Part shown: piece by piece, positions 26,905 through 36,045 of the stretch | Layout of the letters: every line of letters starts with the position of its first letter | Numbering within the stretch: the stretch's first letter is position 1 | Assembly: GCF_033097365.1 (NCBI RefSeq) | Contig: NZ_AP028461.1 | Coordinates: forward strand, 11,311,501 to 11,375,500 | DNA from: Actinoplanes sichuanensis | GTDB taxonomy: Bacteria > Actinomycetota > Actinomycetes > Mycobacteriales > Micromonosporaceae | Direction: 5' to 3' | Length of the DNA stretch: 64,000 bases | Made by a program: the position numbers and the translations under genes | Notes under the pieces: model-generated | The model's input: the letters and a program-made list of their open reading frames with translations, nothing else | Told to the model about the DNA's origin: nothing | The model's database searches: none

Positions 26905-27786
26905 GTGGACGCCCTGTTCTCGCTGGTCCGGCGCTATCCGGTATCGGCCTTCTTCACGCTTGCCTTCGGACTCAGCTGGTTCTGCTGGACGCCGTACATC
27001 CTGTCGGATCATGGTTTGGGTCTCGAGCCGGACATCCGGATTCCGGAGGTGCTCGGTACCGGCCAGCTGGTCGGTGTGCTGCCCGGCGCCTATCTCGGAC
27101 CGCTCGGCGCCGCCTTCCTGGTCACCGCGATCACCGAGGGGCGGTCGGGGCTGCGGGAGTGGGCGCACCGGCTGAAGCACTGGCGGGTCGGGTGGCGCTG
27201 GTTCCTCGCGGTGCTGCTCGTCGTCCCGGCGGTCATCCTGGTCGCGCCGCTCGCGCTGCCGAAGACGTGGGGGCACATCACGATGCCGAGCGCGGTGATC
27301 CTGCTCGCCTACGTCCCGATGCTGCTCATGCAACTGGTCACCACCGCCGCGGCAGAGGAGCCGGGATGGCGCGACTTCGCCCTACCCCGGATGCAGGACC
27401 GGTTCGGGCCGGTTCTGGGCACCTCGCTGCTGGGCCTGCTGTGGGGCGCCTGGCACCTGCCGCTTTACCTGACCGAGTGGGGCGGCCCGAACCCGACCTG
27501 GCTCGACCCGGTCGAGTTCGTCATCATCTGTGTCCCGCTGAGCCTGGTGATGACCTGGGTGTTCAACCGCAGCGGCCAGAGTGTGCCGCTGATCATGTTG
27601 CTGCACGCCGGCATCAACAGCACGTATTCGCTGGTCTGGGGTGAGGTCTACCCGACCCTCGACATCGCCCGTGATCCGTTGCACGGTCAGCTCATCGCCT
27701 CGGCGGCGGCCGCTCTCATCCTGATCGTCGCGACCCGCGGCCGGCTGGGCCTGCGCTCCGAGCGCCCGGTCCCGGTCCCGGTCTGA
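26905..27786 (+). CDS. CPBP-family intramembrane metalloprotease
   Basis: 293 residues, GTG start. Seven or eight hydrophobic segments. The Rce1/CPBP motifs are present in order: AAAEEPGWRDFALP (EExxxR motif 1), WGAWHLPLYL (His motif 2) and LLHAGINSTY (motif 3, HxxxN). The family cleaves or binds membrane proteins or peptides; some act in bacteriocin maturation or self-immunity. Divergent from the two-component genes and closed by its own terminator. Confidence 0.9.
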   Translation: MDALFSLVRRYPVSAFFTLAFGLSWFCWTPYILSDHGLGLEPDIRIPEVLGTGQLVGVLPGAYLGPLGAAFLVTAITEGRSGLREWAHRLKHWRVGWRWFLAVLLVVPAVILVAPLALPKTWGHITMPSAVILLAYVPMLLMQLVTTAAAEEPGWRDFALPRMQDRFGPVLGTSLLGLLWGAWHLPLYLTEWGGPNPTWLDPVEFVIICVPLSLVMTWVFNRSGQSVPLIMLLHAGINSTYSLVWGEVYPTLDIARDPLHGQLIASAAAALILIVATRGRLGLRSERPVPVPV

Positions 27787-27804
27787 GAGATCAGCCGAGG
27801 TGTG

Positions 27805-27845
27805 GAGATGCCCGCCGTCCCCCGTTACTTGCCGGCGGGCATCTC
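27805..27845 (+). terminator. Terminator of the CPBP gene
   Basis: A 13-bp stem (27805-27817 with 27833-27845) with a 15-base loop, 18 bases after the stop, followed by TCTGTTCCCC. Confidence 0.7.
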
Positions 27846-28051
27846 TCTGTTCCCCTCGTGCGGCCGTGGGGGCCGCGCTTTGTCGCAGGTCGGACCATCC
27901 GTCGCCATCGGGCTTCCATGTGGCGTCCCGATTCCCCCGTACGCTTTCGTAACCGGGCGAGGGCGATCCGTTCCCTTCAACGACGTCAATGCTCGTCGCC
28001 GCACCTTGTACGAAACATGGGAGACTTGTAGCGGACCTTGTGGATTTCTTG

Positions 28052-28088
28052 AATCCCCTGGTCAGGAGCAGGGGCAATCCCCTGGTCA
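28052..28088 (+). promoter_or_regulatory. Leader with direct repeat and mutually exclusive hairpins
   Basis: AATCCCCTGGTCA occurs twice (28052-28064 and 28076-28088), 24 bp start to start. Between them CAGGGG (28069-28074) can pair with CCCCTG of either copy: upstream copy at 28055-28060 or downstream copy at 28079-28084. The second hairpin ends 18 bases before the GGAGG ribosome site at 28103. It may be a tandem operator in DNA or a two-state RNA leader. Confidence 0.5.
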
Positions 28089-28111
28089 AACCATGGGCGT
28101 ACGGAGGTCAG

Positions 28112-31105
28112 TTGGCGGCGGAGTTCGGTGTTCTCGGTGTGGTGGAGGCGTTGATCGACGGCCGCCCCGCCGATCTGGGGCATGCCCGACAGCGATGTGT
28201 CCTGGGTGTGCTGCTCGTGGAGGCCGGTCGGCCGGTCACCCCGGACCAGCTGATCGACCGGGTGTGGGGCGAGCACGCACCGCAGCGGGCCGCCGGCGCT
28301 CTCTACAGCTATCTGTCCCGGCTGCGGCGCGCGGTCGCGGACGCGGACGGCGCGGAGATCCGACGCGAGCCCGGTGGCTATCTGCTGACGGTCAATCCGC
28401 AGGCGGTGGATCTGCACCGGTTCCGGCGACTGGTCACCACCGCCCGGGCGGCCGAGTCGGACCGGTCCGCGGCCGGCCTGATCGAGCAGGCGTTGGGGCT
28501 GTGGCGGGGCGACCCGTTCGTCGGCCTGGACACCCCGTGGCTGGCCGCGACCAGGCGCACCCTGCTCGGCGAGCGGTTCGCCGCCGAGCTGGACGGCAAC
28601 GACGTGCTGCTGCGGCTGGGGCGCCACGGCGAGTTGCTGCCCGCGCTGCTGGCCGCCGTCGCCGAGCATCCCCTGGACGAGCGGCTGGCCGGTCAGGCGA
28701 TGCTCGCGCTGTACCGGTGCGGGCGCCAGGCCGACGCCGACGAGCAGTACCGGCGGATCCGCCGCCGGCTGGCCGACGAGATGGGCAGCGATCCGGGCGC
28801 CGAGCTGCGCCGGCTGCACGAGCAGGTGCTCGCGGCCGATCCGGTGCTGTCCGTGCCGGGTGGGGACGCCCGTGCCCAGGCCGGGGTGACGCCTGCGGTC
28901 TCGGTCACGGTGCCCGCGCAGTTGCCGGCCGACGTGCGGGCGTTCACCGGACGTACCGGGGAGCTCGCCGCCCTTGATCGCCTGCTGGAGCCGCCGGACG
29001 GCGACGAGCCACCGCTCACCGTCGCGTTGTTGTGCGGCACCGCCGGAGTCGGCAAGTCGGCGCTGGCGGTCCGCTGGGCGCACCGGGTCCGGGAGGCCTA
29101 TCCGGACGGGCAGCTCTACGTCAACCTGCGGGGTTACGACGCCGAGCAGCCGGTGGCGGTGGCCGACGCGCTGGCCGGGTTCCTCACCGCGCTGGGCATC
29201 CGCGCCCCGGAGATCCCGCCGGGCACCGACGAGCGCGCCGCCCGCTACCGGTCCGAGCTGACCGGCCGGCGGATGCTGATCCTGCTGGACAACGCGTCCT
29301 CGGTGGAGCAGGTCCGACCGCTGCTGCCCGGCACCGGTTCGTGTCTGGTGCTGATCACCAGTCGTGACTCGCTGCGCGGCATGGTGGCGGTCGACGGCGC
29401 CGAACGGGTCAACCTCGACCTGCTGCCGCCGGACGACGCGATCGGGCTGCTGCGCAAGCTGATCGGCCCCCGGGTGGACCGTGACCCGAAAGCCGCCGAG
29501 GCGATGGCCGCCGCGTGCGCCCGGCTGCCGCTGGCCCTGCGGATCGCCGCCGAGTTGGCCGCCGAACGCTCCGATGTGCCGTTGCCCGAGCTGGTCACCG
29601 AGCTGGGCGACCATCAGGTACGGCTGGACCTGCTGGACGCGGGCGGTGACCCCCGGGCCGAGGTCCGGGCGGTGTTCTCCTGGTCGTACCAGAACCTGCC
29701 GGAGGGCGCGGCCCGGACGTTCCGGCTGCTCGGCCTGCACCCGGGGGAGACCGCGCACGTCGACGCGGTGGCCGCGCTGATCGGTGCCCGGGCGAGCGAG
29801 ACCCGGCGGCTGCTGGACGTGCTGGGCCGGGCCAGCCTGGTCCAGCCCGGCCGGGGCGGCCGGTACGGCATGCACGATCTGCTCCGGGCGTACGCCGCGG
29901 AGCTCGCCGCCGAGCACGACGCCGAGACCGATCGGCGGGCCGCCCTGACCCGCCTGTTCGACCACTACCTGGCCGGCGCCGGCACGGCGATGGCCACGCT
30001 GTACCCGGACGGCTCGGCACCGGCCGGTGACCCGGACGCGGCCCGCGCCTGGATCGAGGCGGAGCGCCCCAACCTCGCCGCGGTCTGCACGAACGGCGCG
30101 GCGCACGGCTGGTACCGGCACACCATCGAGCTCGCCGGGACCATGTTCCGTTATCTCGACGCGGGCGGGCCGGTGGCCGAGGCGGTCACCGTGACCGCGT
30201 CCGCGGTGTCCGCCGCCCGGGCCGTCGGCGACCCGGGCGCACAGGCGCGGGCGCTGTCCAATCTGGGCCGGCTGCATCGGCGGCAGGGCCGGCTCCGCGA
30301 GTCCGCCGAGACCTACCGGCAGGCGCTGCTGCTCTACACCGACCTCGGCGAGCCCGCGGCCGAGGCGTTGGTGCTGCGCAACCTGGGCAGCGTCGACTGG
30401 CGGCGCGGCGACTACCGTCCGGCCGCCGACCACTACCGGCGGGCCGAGGCGTTGTGCCGGGATCTGGGGGACGACGACGGGCGGGCCGACGCGCTGGTCC
30501 GGCTCGGGCTGATCGACGCCCGGCTGGGCGATCACGACCGGGCGGCCGGTCGGTTCGGATCGGCCCTCGACCTGTACGCCACACTCGGCGACCGGTTCAG
30601 CGAGGCGTATGTGTTGTCGCTGCTGGCCCGACTGCCGGACGGTCCGGTTTCGCTGGAGCAGGCCGAGGCACATCTGGACCAGAGCCTCTCGGCGGTCCGC
30701 CGCACCGGTGACCGCACCGCGGAGGCGTACGTGCTGACCGATCTCGCCGCGATCCACGCCCGCCAGAGCCGCCTCGCCGAGGCCGCCGGTCACCTGCGCC
30801 GCGCTCTGGTGCTGCTGCGCCGGATCGGTGACCGGGCCAGCGAGGCCGAAGCCCTCAACGATCTCGGTCAGGTGCTGTGCGCGGCCGGGGACGCGGCCGA
30901 CGCGCAGGCCCAGCACGGTCAGGCGCTCGCGCTGGCCGAGGAGATCGGGGATCGGTACGAACAGGCGCGCGCCCACGACGGCATGGCGGCGGCGTCCCGG
31001 GATCTCGGTGCGACCGAACCGGCCGGTGCACACGCGGACCGGGCCGGGCGCCTCTTCGCCGAGCTGGCGGTACCGGCCGCGAAAGTGGCCGTGACCGGCG
31101 GGTGA
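28112..31105 (+). CDS. SARP-type regulator with BTAD, NB-ARC (STAND ATPase) and TPR repeats (AfsR-like)
   Basis: 997 residues from the TTG at 28112, which follows GGAGG and starts just before the winged helix (AAEFGVLGVVEALIDG); upstream in-frame starts would add an unrelated 41-residue tail. Residues ~5-95: OmpR-like DNA-binding domain (WGEHAPQRAAGALYSYLSRL). ~100-245: BTAD. ~270-560: NB-ARC with P-loop GTAGVGKS at ~309 and Walker-B-like RRMLILLDNAS, then LVLITSRDSL. ~620-980: TPRs such as ALSNLGRLHRRQGRLRESAE. Like AfsR, it should switch transcription in response to a ligand or partner bound by the TPRs. It converges on the SLOG/TIR genes and lies 4 kb from the lanthipeptide cluster. Confidence 0.92.
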   Translation: MAAEFGVLGVVEALIDGRPADLGHARQRCVLGVLLVEAGRPVTPDQLIDRVWGEHAPQRAAGALYSYLSRLRRAVADADGAEIRREPGGYLLTVNPQAVDLHRFRRLVTTARAAESDRSAAGLIEQALGLWRGDPFVGLDTPWLAATRRTLLGERFAAELDGNDVLLRLGRHGELLPALLAAVAEHPLDERLAGQAMLALYRCGRQADADEQYRRIRRRLADEMGSDPGAELRRLHEQVLAADPVLSVPGGDARAQAGVTPAVSVTVPAQLPADVRAFTGRTGELAALDRLLEPPDGDEPPLTVALLCGTAGVGKSALAVRWAHRVREAYPDGQLYVNLRGYDAEQPVAVADALAGFLTALGIRAPEIPPGTDERAARYRSELTGRRMLILLDNASSVEQVRPLLPGTGSCLVLITSRDSLRGMVAVDGAERVNLDLLPPDDAIGLLRKLIGPRVDRDPKAAEAMAAACARLPLALRIAAELAAERSDVPLPELVTELGDHQVRLDLLDAGGDPRAEVRAVFSWSYQNLPEGAARTFRLLGLHPGETAHVDAVAALIGARASETRRLLDVLGRASLVQPGRGGRYGMHDLLRAYAAELAAEHDAETDRRAALTRLFDHYLAGAGTAMATLYPDGSAPAGDPDAARAWIEAERPNLAAVCTNGAAHGWYRHTIELAGTMFRYLDAGGPVAEAVTVTASAVSAARAVGDPGAQARALSNLGRLHRRQGRLRESAETYRQALLLYTDLGEPAAEALVLRNLGSVDWRRGDYRPAADHYRRAEALCRDLGDDDGRADALVRLGLIDARLGDHDRAAGRFGSALDLYATLGDRFSEAYVLSLLARLPDGPVSLEQAEAHLDQSLSAVRRTGDRTAEAYVLTDLAAIHARQSRLAEAAGHLRRALVLLRRIGDRASEAEALNDLGQVLCAAGDAADAQAQHGQALALAEEIGDRYEQARAHDGMAAASRDLGATEPAGAHADRAGRLFAELAVPAAKVAVTGG

Positions 31106-31142
31106 GGCGGGCCCGGCGGGTGAGTCCGGCCCGGCTCGGTGA

Positions 31143-31613
31143 TCAGTCCCGCTGGACGCCGTCGATCCAGAGCACGGTGACCGGGCAGCCGCGGGCCCGG
31201 GCGTAGGCGACCACGTCCGCGGTGCCGCCCAGCCCGCGGGCGGGTTGCCCGTCCCACACGGCGAACAGGTGGTCGCAGCGGTCCACCAGGGCCTGACCGG
31301 CGGCGAGGAAGCTCTCGTCGGACGGTTCGCCACCGGGGACGGTGATCACCGTGGCCGCGGCCCGGACGAGATCCTCGAACCGGGCCCGGCTGCCGTCGGT
31401 GAGCGAACCGCCGTAGTCGGCCCACGGCAGAACCGCCTCCAGCGTGCCGCCGGCCGCCAGCACATGGGCGGCGAACAGCTGGTCGGCGCCGTCGGCGAGA
31501 CTCGACACCCCGAGCAGCCCGGCGCCGGTGGGTAGTACCCGCCGCCAGTGGTCCATCGCCCGTTCGGCGATGCCCGGTGGAAGGACCCGGTGACCGGTGA
31601 CACCGAACCGCAC
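31143..31613 (-). CDS. SLOG-like Rossmannoid nucleotide-binding protein
   Basis: 156 residues from GTG at 31613, five bases after GGAGG. The opening RFGVTGHRVLPPG, then LLGVSSLADGADQLFAAHVL, GTLEAVLPWADY, VDRCDHLFAVWDGQPARGLG and GTADVVAYARARGCPVTVLW give the alternating strand/glycine pattern of the SLOG superfamily (DprA/LOG/YspA-like folds), which bind nucleotides such as NAD- or ADP-ribose-derived ligands. No effector domain is attached. It follows the TIR-WD40 gene by 66 bases on the same strand, so the two are probably cotranscribed. TIR enzymes make NAD-derived signals and SLOG domains can sense them, as in Thoeris; that link is inference. Confidence 0.7.
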   Translation of the reverse strand: MRFGVTGHRVLPPGIAERAMDHWRRVLPTGAGLLGVSSLADGADQLFAAHVLAAGGTLEAVLPWADYGGSLTDGSRARFEDLVRAAATVITVPGGEPSDESFLAAGQALVDRCDHLFAVWDGQPARGLGGTADVVAYARARGCPVTVLWIDGVQRD

Positions 31614-31679
31614 ATTGACCTCCGTACGAAGCAACCTGACGATACGGCCTCCCGGCCGTGTGCGGGGGGCACGTGATCG

Positions 31680-34600
31680 TCAGCAGGTCGACCGGTACGG
31701 GAGTTCCGGAACGTAGAGGGCCCATTCGTCGGCGGTGAGGCCGCGCCCGCTGATCGTGCAGGCGTGCGCGACCGGATCGGCGGTGACCTCGGCCGGGATC
31801 GCGGTGTCCCAGAACGTGATGGTCCGGCTGGGGACGATGCCCAGCGAGCCACCGGCGGCCAGGCTCCGCCCGTCCGGACTGAAGACCATGTAGACGTTCT
31901 GCAGGTCGGAGTTCTTGAGTACGGCGTACCGGATCGGGGTGCTCGGGTCGGTGATGTCCCACAGCATGATCGAGTTGTCCAGGGCGGCGGTGGCCAGCGT
32001 GTGCCCGTCCGGGGCGAACGACGCCCAGAGGATGAAGCTGCCGTTGGCGGGGAGTGTGCTGATCCGGGCCGGCTGGGTCGGGTCGGCCACGTCGTACAGG
32101 TAGGTGGTCCCGCTGTCGTTGGTGCCCGCCGCCAGGATCCGCCCGTTCGGGCTGAACTCGATGGACGTCGCCATGGTGCTGCTGTAGTCGGAGACCGGGA
32201 TCGAGGCGACCCGGGCCGGGGCCGACCGGTTGGTCATGTCCCACATCGAGATGTTGTAGCCGTCGGCGACCGCCAGGGTCTTCCCGTCCGGGGTGAACGT
32301 CATCGAACTCAACGTCCGGTTGCCGAAGGCGAGGTCGGCGAGCTTGGTGGGTTTCGTCCGGTCGGACACGTCGTACACCGCCGTCTTGCCGTCCGCCCGC
32401 CCGACGACCAGCGTGCGCCAGTCCTGGCTGATCGTCGCCACCCAGACGGCGACACCCGGGTCGTTGATCCGGGACACGACGGTGGCCTGGTCGGTCCGGC
32501 TCACGTCCAGCAGCGTGGTGACGTTGTCGGTGCCGATGACGTACATGGTCGCGCCGTCGCCGGTGGCCATCATCCCCACCAGTTCGCCGCTCTGCAGCGG
32601 CACGGTGGGCCCGGCCACCGGTGCCGACGGGACGGTCAGGTCGTACGTGATGGCGTTGCTGTCGCGGCGGGCCGCGGTCAGCGAGCCGTCCGGGCGGTAG
32701 GCCAGGCCGGCGAGCTGCGCGGGGAACGGGCCGCGGATCGTGGTGACCGGCCCGCGGGCGTAACGGCCCTTGGGGCTCCACAGCGTCGCGATGTTGCGGT
32801 CGCCGGCGGTGAGCAGCGTCCGGCCGTCCTGGCTGTAGGCCATCGACCGGACCGGGGCGCCGCGAGCGGTCAGCGCGGTGATCTCGGTGTTCATCGACGG
32901 CCAGTTGTCGTTGTAGTCGATGCTCACCACGACCGAGGTTCCGTCGGAGTTCCCGATGGCCAGCATGTCCCCGGTCGGGCTGAACACCATCGTGGAGAAG
33001 TCACTGTCGCCGGGACCGGCCGTGCGGGAGTCCCAGGGCTGTGGATCGTCCAGGTCGGCCATGCCGAAGAGGTAGACGTAGTCGCTCGGCCCCTGCATGG
33101 CGACGACCGGCAGCGTCGGGTTGAACTCGATGGCGGCGTCCGGGACCTTGGTGCCCCAGCCCGGGTCGAGGACCGCGTGCCGTACCGGGGCGCTGAGATC
33201 GCTCAGGTCCCAGCCGACCACGTCGGTGCCGCTGGTGACGCCGGTCCGCCCGTCCGGGCCGAACTTCAGCGGGTACCCGCCGGTGAGCGTGGACAGGCGG
33301 GCCGGAGTCGTACCCGTGACGTTCCACAGGACGGTGTTCTTGTCCCGGTTGCTCACCGCGACGGTACGCCCGTCCGGGCTGAAGTTCACCGCGGTGATGC
33401 CGGCGTCGTCGGTGAGCGGCGTCAGCCGTACCGGATCAGCGGGTTTCGTCACGTCCCACCGGGTCGCCTCGGCGCTTCCGTCGAAGACGACGAGGGTCCG
33501 TCCGTCGCGGCTGACCGCCAGTGACTTCTCCGCGGTCCCGGTGGCGGGCAGCGAGGCGACCCGGACCGGTTCGGCCGGGGCCGTGGTGTCCCAGAGCGAC
33601 ACCGTCCCACTGGCGCCGGTGGTGGCGACCATCTGATCGGTGAGGGCCTCGACGTCGATCACGTCATTGAGATAGCCGGAGTACGTCGACGCCATGGTGA
33701 GGTGACTGACCTGCTCACGGGTCGCCGCGTCGTCGTGCAGGTTCTGCGCGGCCACGGCCAGCCGGAGGGCCTTGCGCGGGTCGTCACCGATCATCCCGCG
33801 GGCCCGGGTGATCAGCCGCTGGTTGATCACGATGCGCTGTTGCAGCTCGGCGGCCTCGCGCTGGCGGCGGGCCTCCTCGGACGCCTCCCGGGCCAGCTGC
33901 TCCTGCCGCTTGCGTTCCTCCTCGGCCAGCCGGGCCAGCTCGCGGTGGTGCTCGGCGATCCGCTCCTGCTCCTTGGCCCGGGCCGTGGCCTGGTCGGCCA
34001 GCTCCTGCTGGTGCTTCGCGTTGGCCTTCTCCCGCTCGGCGTTGGTCTTCTGCCGGGCGGCTTCCGCGGCGGCCTCGCCGGCCAGTTTCTGCTGCTGTTC
34101 GGCTTTCGCCTGCTGTCGTTCCGCGTTGGCCTGCTGGGTGGCCGCGCTCGCCTTGAACCGCTCGGCGTTGGCCTGCTCCCGCCGGGCCTCCGCGGACGCC
34201 TCCTCGGCCAGTGCCTGCTGCTGCCGGGCCAGCTGCTCCTGCCGTTCGGTCTCGGCCGTCGCCGCCTGCGCCCGGGCCTCCTGCTCCCGGGCGTTCTCCA
34301 GTTGGACCCGCGCGTTCTCCTCCTGGGCCAGCGCGTTCGCCTGCTGCCGCTGCGATTCGGCGGTGGCCCGTTCCGCGGTGTCGCGCTGCTCCGAGGCGAG
34401 TTCCTCCTGGAGGCGGGCCTCGTTCGCGGCCAGGGTGGCCCGCTCCGCGTTGTGGACCGCGACCACTCCGGTCAGCGACGTGACCAGGGTCAGCAGGACC
34501 AGCGCGGCCACCGCCACCACGGACAGTCGCCGGGCCCGCCGGTGTTGCCGGACATCCTCGCCCTCCAGTTCGTCCTTGCTCACTCCGTGCATCGGGGCGG

Positions 34601-35087
34601 CGAGCTGCGCTATGGCGTCGCGGAACCGGACGTGCTGCAGGCTCAGGTGCAGATCGTCGCGGGCCCAGCGCAGATCCAGGTAGAGCGGCTCCTCGGCGAA
34701 GACGCCCCGCAACGCGTGCGGCACCGCGGTGGAGTCGGCGGTGAAGTCGCGAGCGGCCGGGTCCCAGCTCCACTCACCGTCGGTCACCACCGGCAGGATG
34801 CGGTCGGCGGACTTCGTCGCGAGCCAGTGCTCGATCTCCCGGTTCACCCACGGCGAGGCGGCCGCTTCGGGGGAGGCGAGCAGCACGAAGTGCCTGGAGC
34901 CGTCGAGCGCGTCCTGAATGGACGTCCACAGTTTGGGCGTGACCGACAGGCCGGTCTGGTCCCGGAAGATCCACAGGGCGCGGCGCCGGTGCCATGGCTT
35001 CGCCAGTCGATGCAGACCCCGTTGTACGGCGGGCGCGAGCCGCCCGTCGGCGGCGTGACTGTACGAGATGAAACCATCGAATGGCAT
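31680..35087 (-). CDS. TIR domain - transmembrane - coiled coil - WD40 protein
   Basis: 1135 residues from ATG at 35087 (MPFDGFISYSHAADG), with CGGGGAC upstream. Residues 1-~150: TIR domain, including FISYSH, IFRDQTGLSVTPKLW and SPWVNREIEHWL, where Glu84 sits in the position of the catalytic glutamate of TIR NADases. Residues 188-211: a single membrane segment preceded by RQHRRARR, predicting N-terminus inside. ~214-435: Gln/Glu/Ala-rich coiled coil. ~460-1130: about 13 WD40-like blades (FSPDGRTVAVSN, SQDGRTLLTAGD, FTPDGKTLAVAD). The sensor would then face outside and the TIR domain inside, like a Toll-like receptor. Coupled with the SLOG-like gene downstream. Confidence 0.88.
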   Translation of the reverse strand: MPFDGFISYSHAADGRLAPAVQRGLHRLAKPWHRRRALWIFRDQTGLSVTPKLWTSIQDALDGSRHFVLLASPEAAASPWVNREIEHWLATKSADRILPVVTDGEWSWDPAARDFTADSTAVPHALRGVFAEEPLYLDLRWARDDLHLSLQHVRFRDAIAQLAAPMHGVSKDELEGEDVRQHRRARRLSVVAVAALVLLTLVTSLTGVVAVHNAERATLAANEARLQEELASEQRDTAERATAESQRQQANALAQEENARVQLENAREQEARAQAATAETERQEQLARQQQALAEEASAEARREQANAERFKASAATQQANAERQQAKAEQQQKLAGEAAAEAARQKTNAEREKANAKHQQELADQATARAKEQERIAEHHRELARLAEEERKRQEQLAREASEEARRQREAAELQQRIVINQRLITRARGMIGDDPRKALRLAVAAQNLHDDAATREQVSHLTMASTYSGYLNDVIDVEALTDQMVATTGASGTVSLWDTTAPAEPVRVASLPATGTAEKSLAVSRDGRTLVVFDGSAEATRWDVTKPADPVRLTPLTDDAGITAVNFSPDGRTVAVSNRDKNTVLWNVTGTTPARLSTLTGGYPLKFGPDGRTGVTSGTDVVGWDLSDLSAPVRHAVLDPGWGTKVPDAAIEFNPTLPVVAMQGPSDYVYLFGMADLDDPQPWDSRTAGPGDSDFSTMVFSPTGDMLAIGNSDGTSVVVSIDYNDNWPSMNTEITALTARGAPVRSMAYSQDGRTLLTAGDRNIATLWSPKGRYARGPVTTIRGPFPAQLAGLAYRPDGSLTAARRDSNAITYDLTVPSAPVAGPTVPLQSGELVGMMATGDGATMYVIGTDNVTTLLDVSRTDQATVVSRINDPGVAVWVATISQDWRTLVVGRADGKTAVYDVSDRTKPTKLADLAFGNRTLSSMTFTPDGKTLAVADGYNISMWDMTNRSAPARVASIPVSDYSSTMATSIEFSPNGRILAAGTNDSGTTYLYDVADPTQPARISTLPANGSFILWASFAPDGHTLATAALDNSIMLWDITDPSTPIRYAVLKNSDLQNVYMVFSPDGRSLAAGGSLGIVPSRTITFWDTAIPAEVTADPVAHACTISGRGLTADEWALYVPELPYRSTC

Positions 35088-35220
35088 GGCGGTCCCCGTG
35101 GTCGACGTAATCGACGGAGGACGATACTCCATGCCGCAGGCCCGCAGGTGAACCGGCGAATCGCCCGACCGGGCCATCCCGCGTGGCGGGGGCACCGGTT
35201 CGTGTGCTTTCATCTATGCG

Positions 35221-35252
35221 GGCCGGGCATTCTCCCCCGTGGATGCCCGGCC
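35221..35252 (-). terminator. Terminator after the lanthipeptide-associated ABC permease
   Basis: A 10-bp perfect stem GGCCGGGCAT/ATGCCCGGCC with a 12-base loop lies 24 bases beyond the permease stop codon and before the TIR gene start region. It probably ends the leftward lanthipeptide transcript. Confidence 0.6.
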
Positions 35253-35275
35253 TCCATATCGTCAGGTCTCGGTGA

Positions 35276-36043
35276 TCAGGCGTCCCGGCGGCGCACCGCC
35301 AGATAACCCGCGGCGAGCGCGGCGACAGTCCAGGCGACGAGCACCGCGAGGCCGGTCCATCCGTTCAGGATCGTGTCGCCCTGCGGCTCCCGGTAGAGGA
35401 TCTGCCCGCCCGCGACATCCGGCAGGAACTGTGCCACCTGGCCGACCTTGGGGATGCTGGTCAGGATCGTGGAGATCATGAAGAACAGCGGGAACAGCAG
35501 GCCGATGGTCAGCGCGGAACTGCGCAGCACGGCGGCCAATCCCATGGCGAAGACACACAGCAGCGTGGTGTAGACGATGCCGCCGACGATCGCGCGCAGC
35601 ACGCCGTCATCGGACAGGCTCACCGCGTGCTCACCGAGCATGACCTGGGTGGCGGCGAACGTGGCGATCACCACCACCGTCGAGGCGGCCAGCGCCACCA
35701 GGCTGCCGGCGGCCACCTTCGAGGCGAAGAACGTGCCCCGGCGCGGCACCGCGGCCAGTGAGCTGCGGATCGTGCCGGAGGTGTACTCGGTGGTCACGGT
35801 CAGCACACCGAAGATCACCAGGGCGAGCAGTCCGAGGCGTACCGAGCTGAGTCCCGAGCCGATCGGGTCGAAGGCGGCCCGTTCCGCGGCGTCCAGTTCG
35901 GTGTACGTCTTGTGGAGATACCAGCCGGAGGGCACCGCCAGTGCCAGGCTCACCGCCAGGAAGGCGCTGAGGTTCCAGAACGTGGACCGCAGCGTACGGA
36001 TCTTGTACCACTCGAACGACAGGGCCGCGCCGAAGTCCGCCAC
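35276..36043 (-). CDS. ABC-2 type permease subunit (putative lanthipeptide immunity/export)
   Basis: 255 residues. GTG at 36043 is chosen because GGAGG lies seven bases before it; a GTG six bases earlier overlaps the ATPase stop but is too close to that site. Six hydrophobic segments, with FEWYKIRTLRSTFWNLSAFL at the N-terminus and TEYTSGTIRSSLAAVPRRGT in the first loop, the typical ABC-2 (LanE/BcrB-like) pattern. Directly follows its ATPase. In class II lanthipeptide clusters such pairs usually confer self-protection by pumping the peptide off the membrane; there is no separate LanG or lipoprotein here. Confidence 0.88.
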   Translation of the reverse strand: MADFGAALSFEWYKIRTLRSTFWNLSAFLAVSLALAVPSGWYLHKTYTELDAAERAAFDPIGSGLSSVRLGLLALVIFGVLTVTTEYTSGTIRSSLAAVPRRGTFFASKVAAGSLVALAASTVVVIATFAATQVMLGEHAVSLSDDGVLRAIVGGIVYTTLLCVFAMGLAAVLRSSALTIGLLFPLFFMISTILTSIPKVGQVAQFLPDVAGGQILYREPQGDTILNGWTGLAVLVAWTVAALAAGYLAVRRRDA

Positions 36044-36045
36044 CG

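Larger units (their letters stand above)
27787..28111. other. 325-bp intergenic region before the SARP-STAND gene
   Basis: Contains the CPBP terminator at 27805-27845 and then a long leader in front of the SARP-type gene, with the direct repeat and alternative hairpins at 28052-28088. A rightward frame is open from 27989 but its first 41 codons do not look like protein of this family, so I treat it as untranslated leader. Confidence 0.5.

Noticed and set aside
27986..31333. A 1115-codon leftward frame opposite the SARP-STAND gene
   Set aside because: Pure antisense shadow; composition is low-complexity and no family motif appears, while the rightward gene has clear domains.
31143..35087. Canonical Thoeris system
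   Set aside because: ThsA has SLOG fused or paired with a SIR2 or other effector and ThsB is a short TIR protein; here the TIR protein is a large membrane WD40 protein and no effector is seen.
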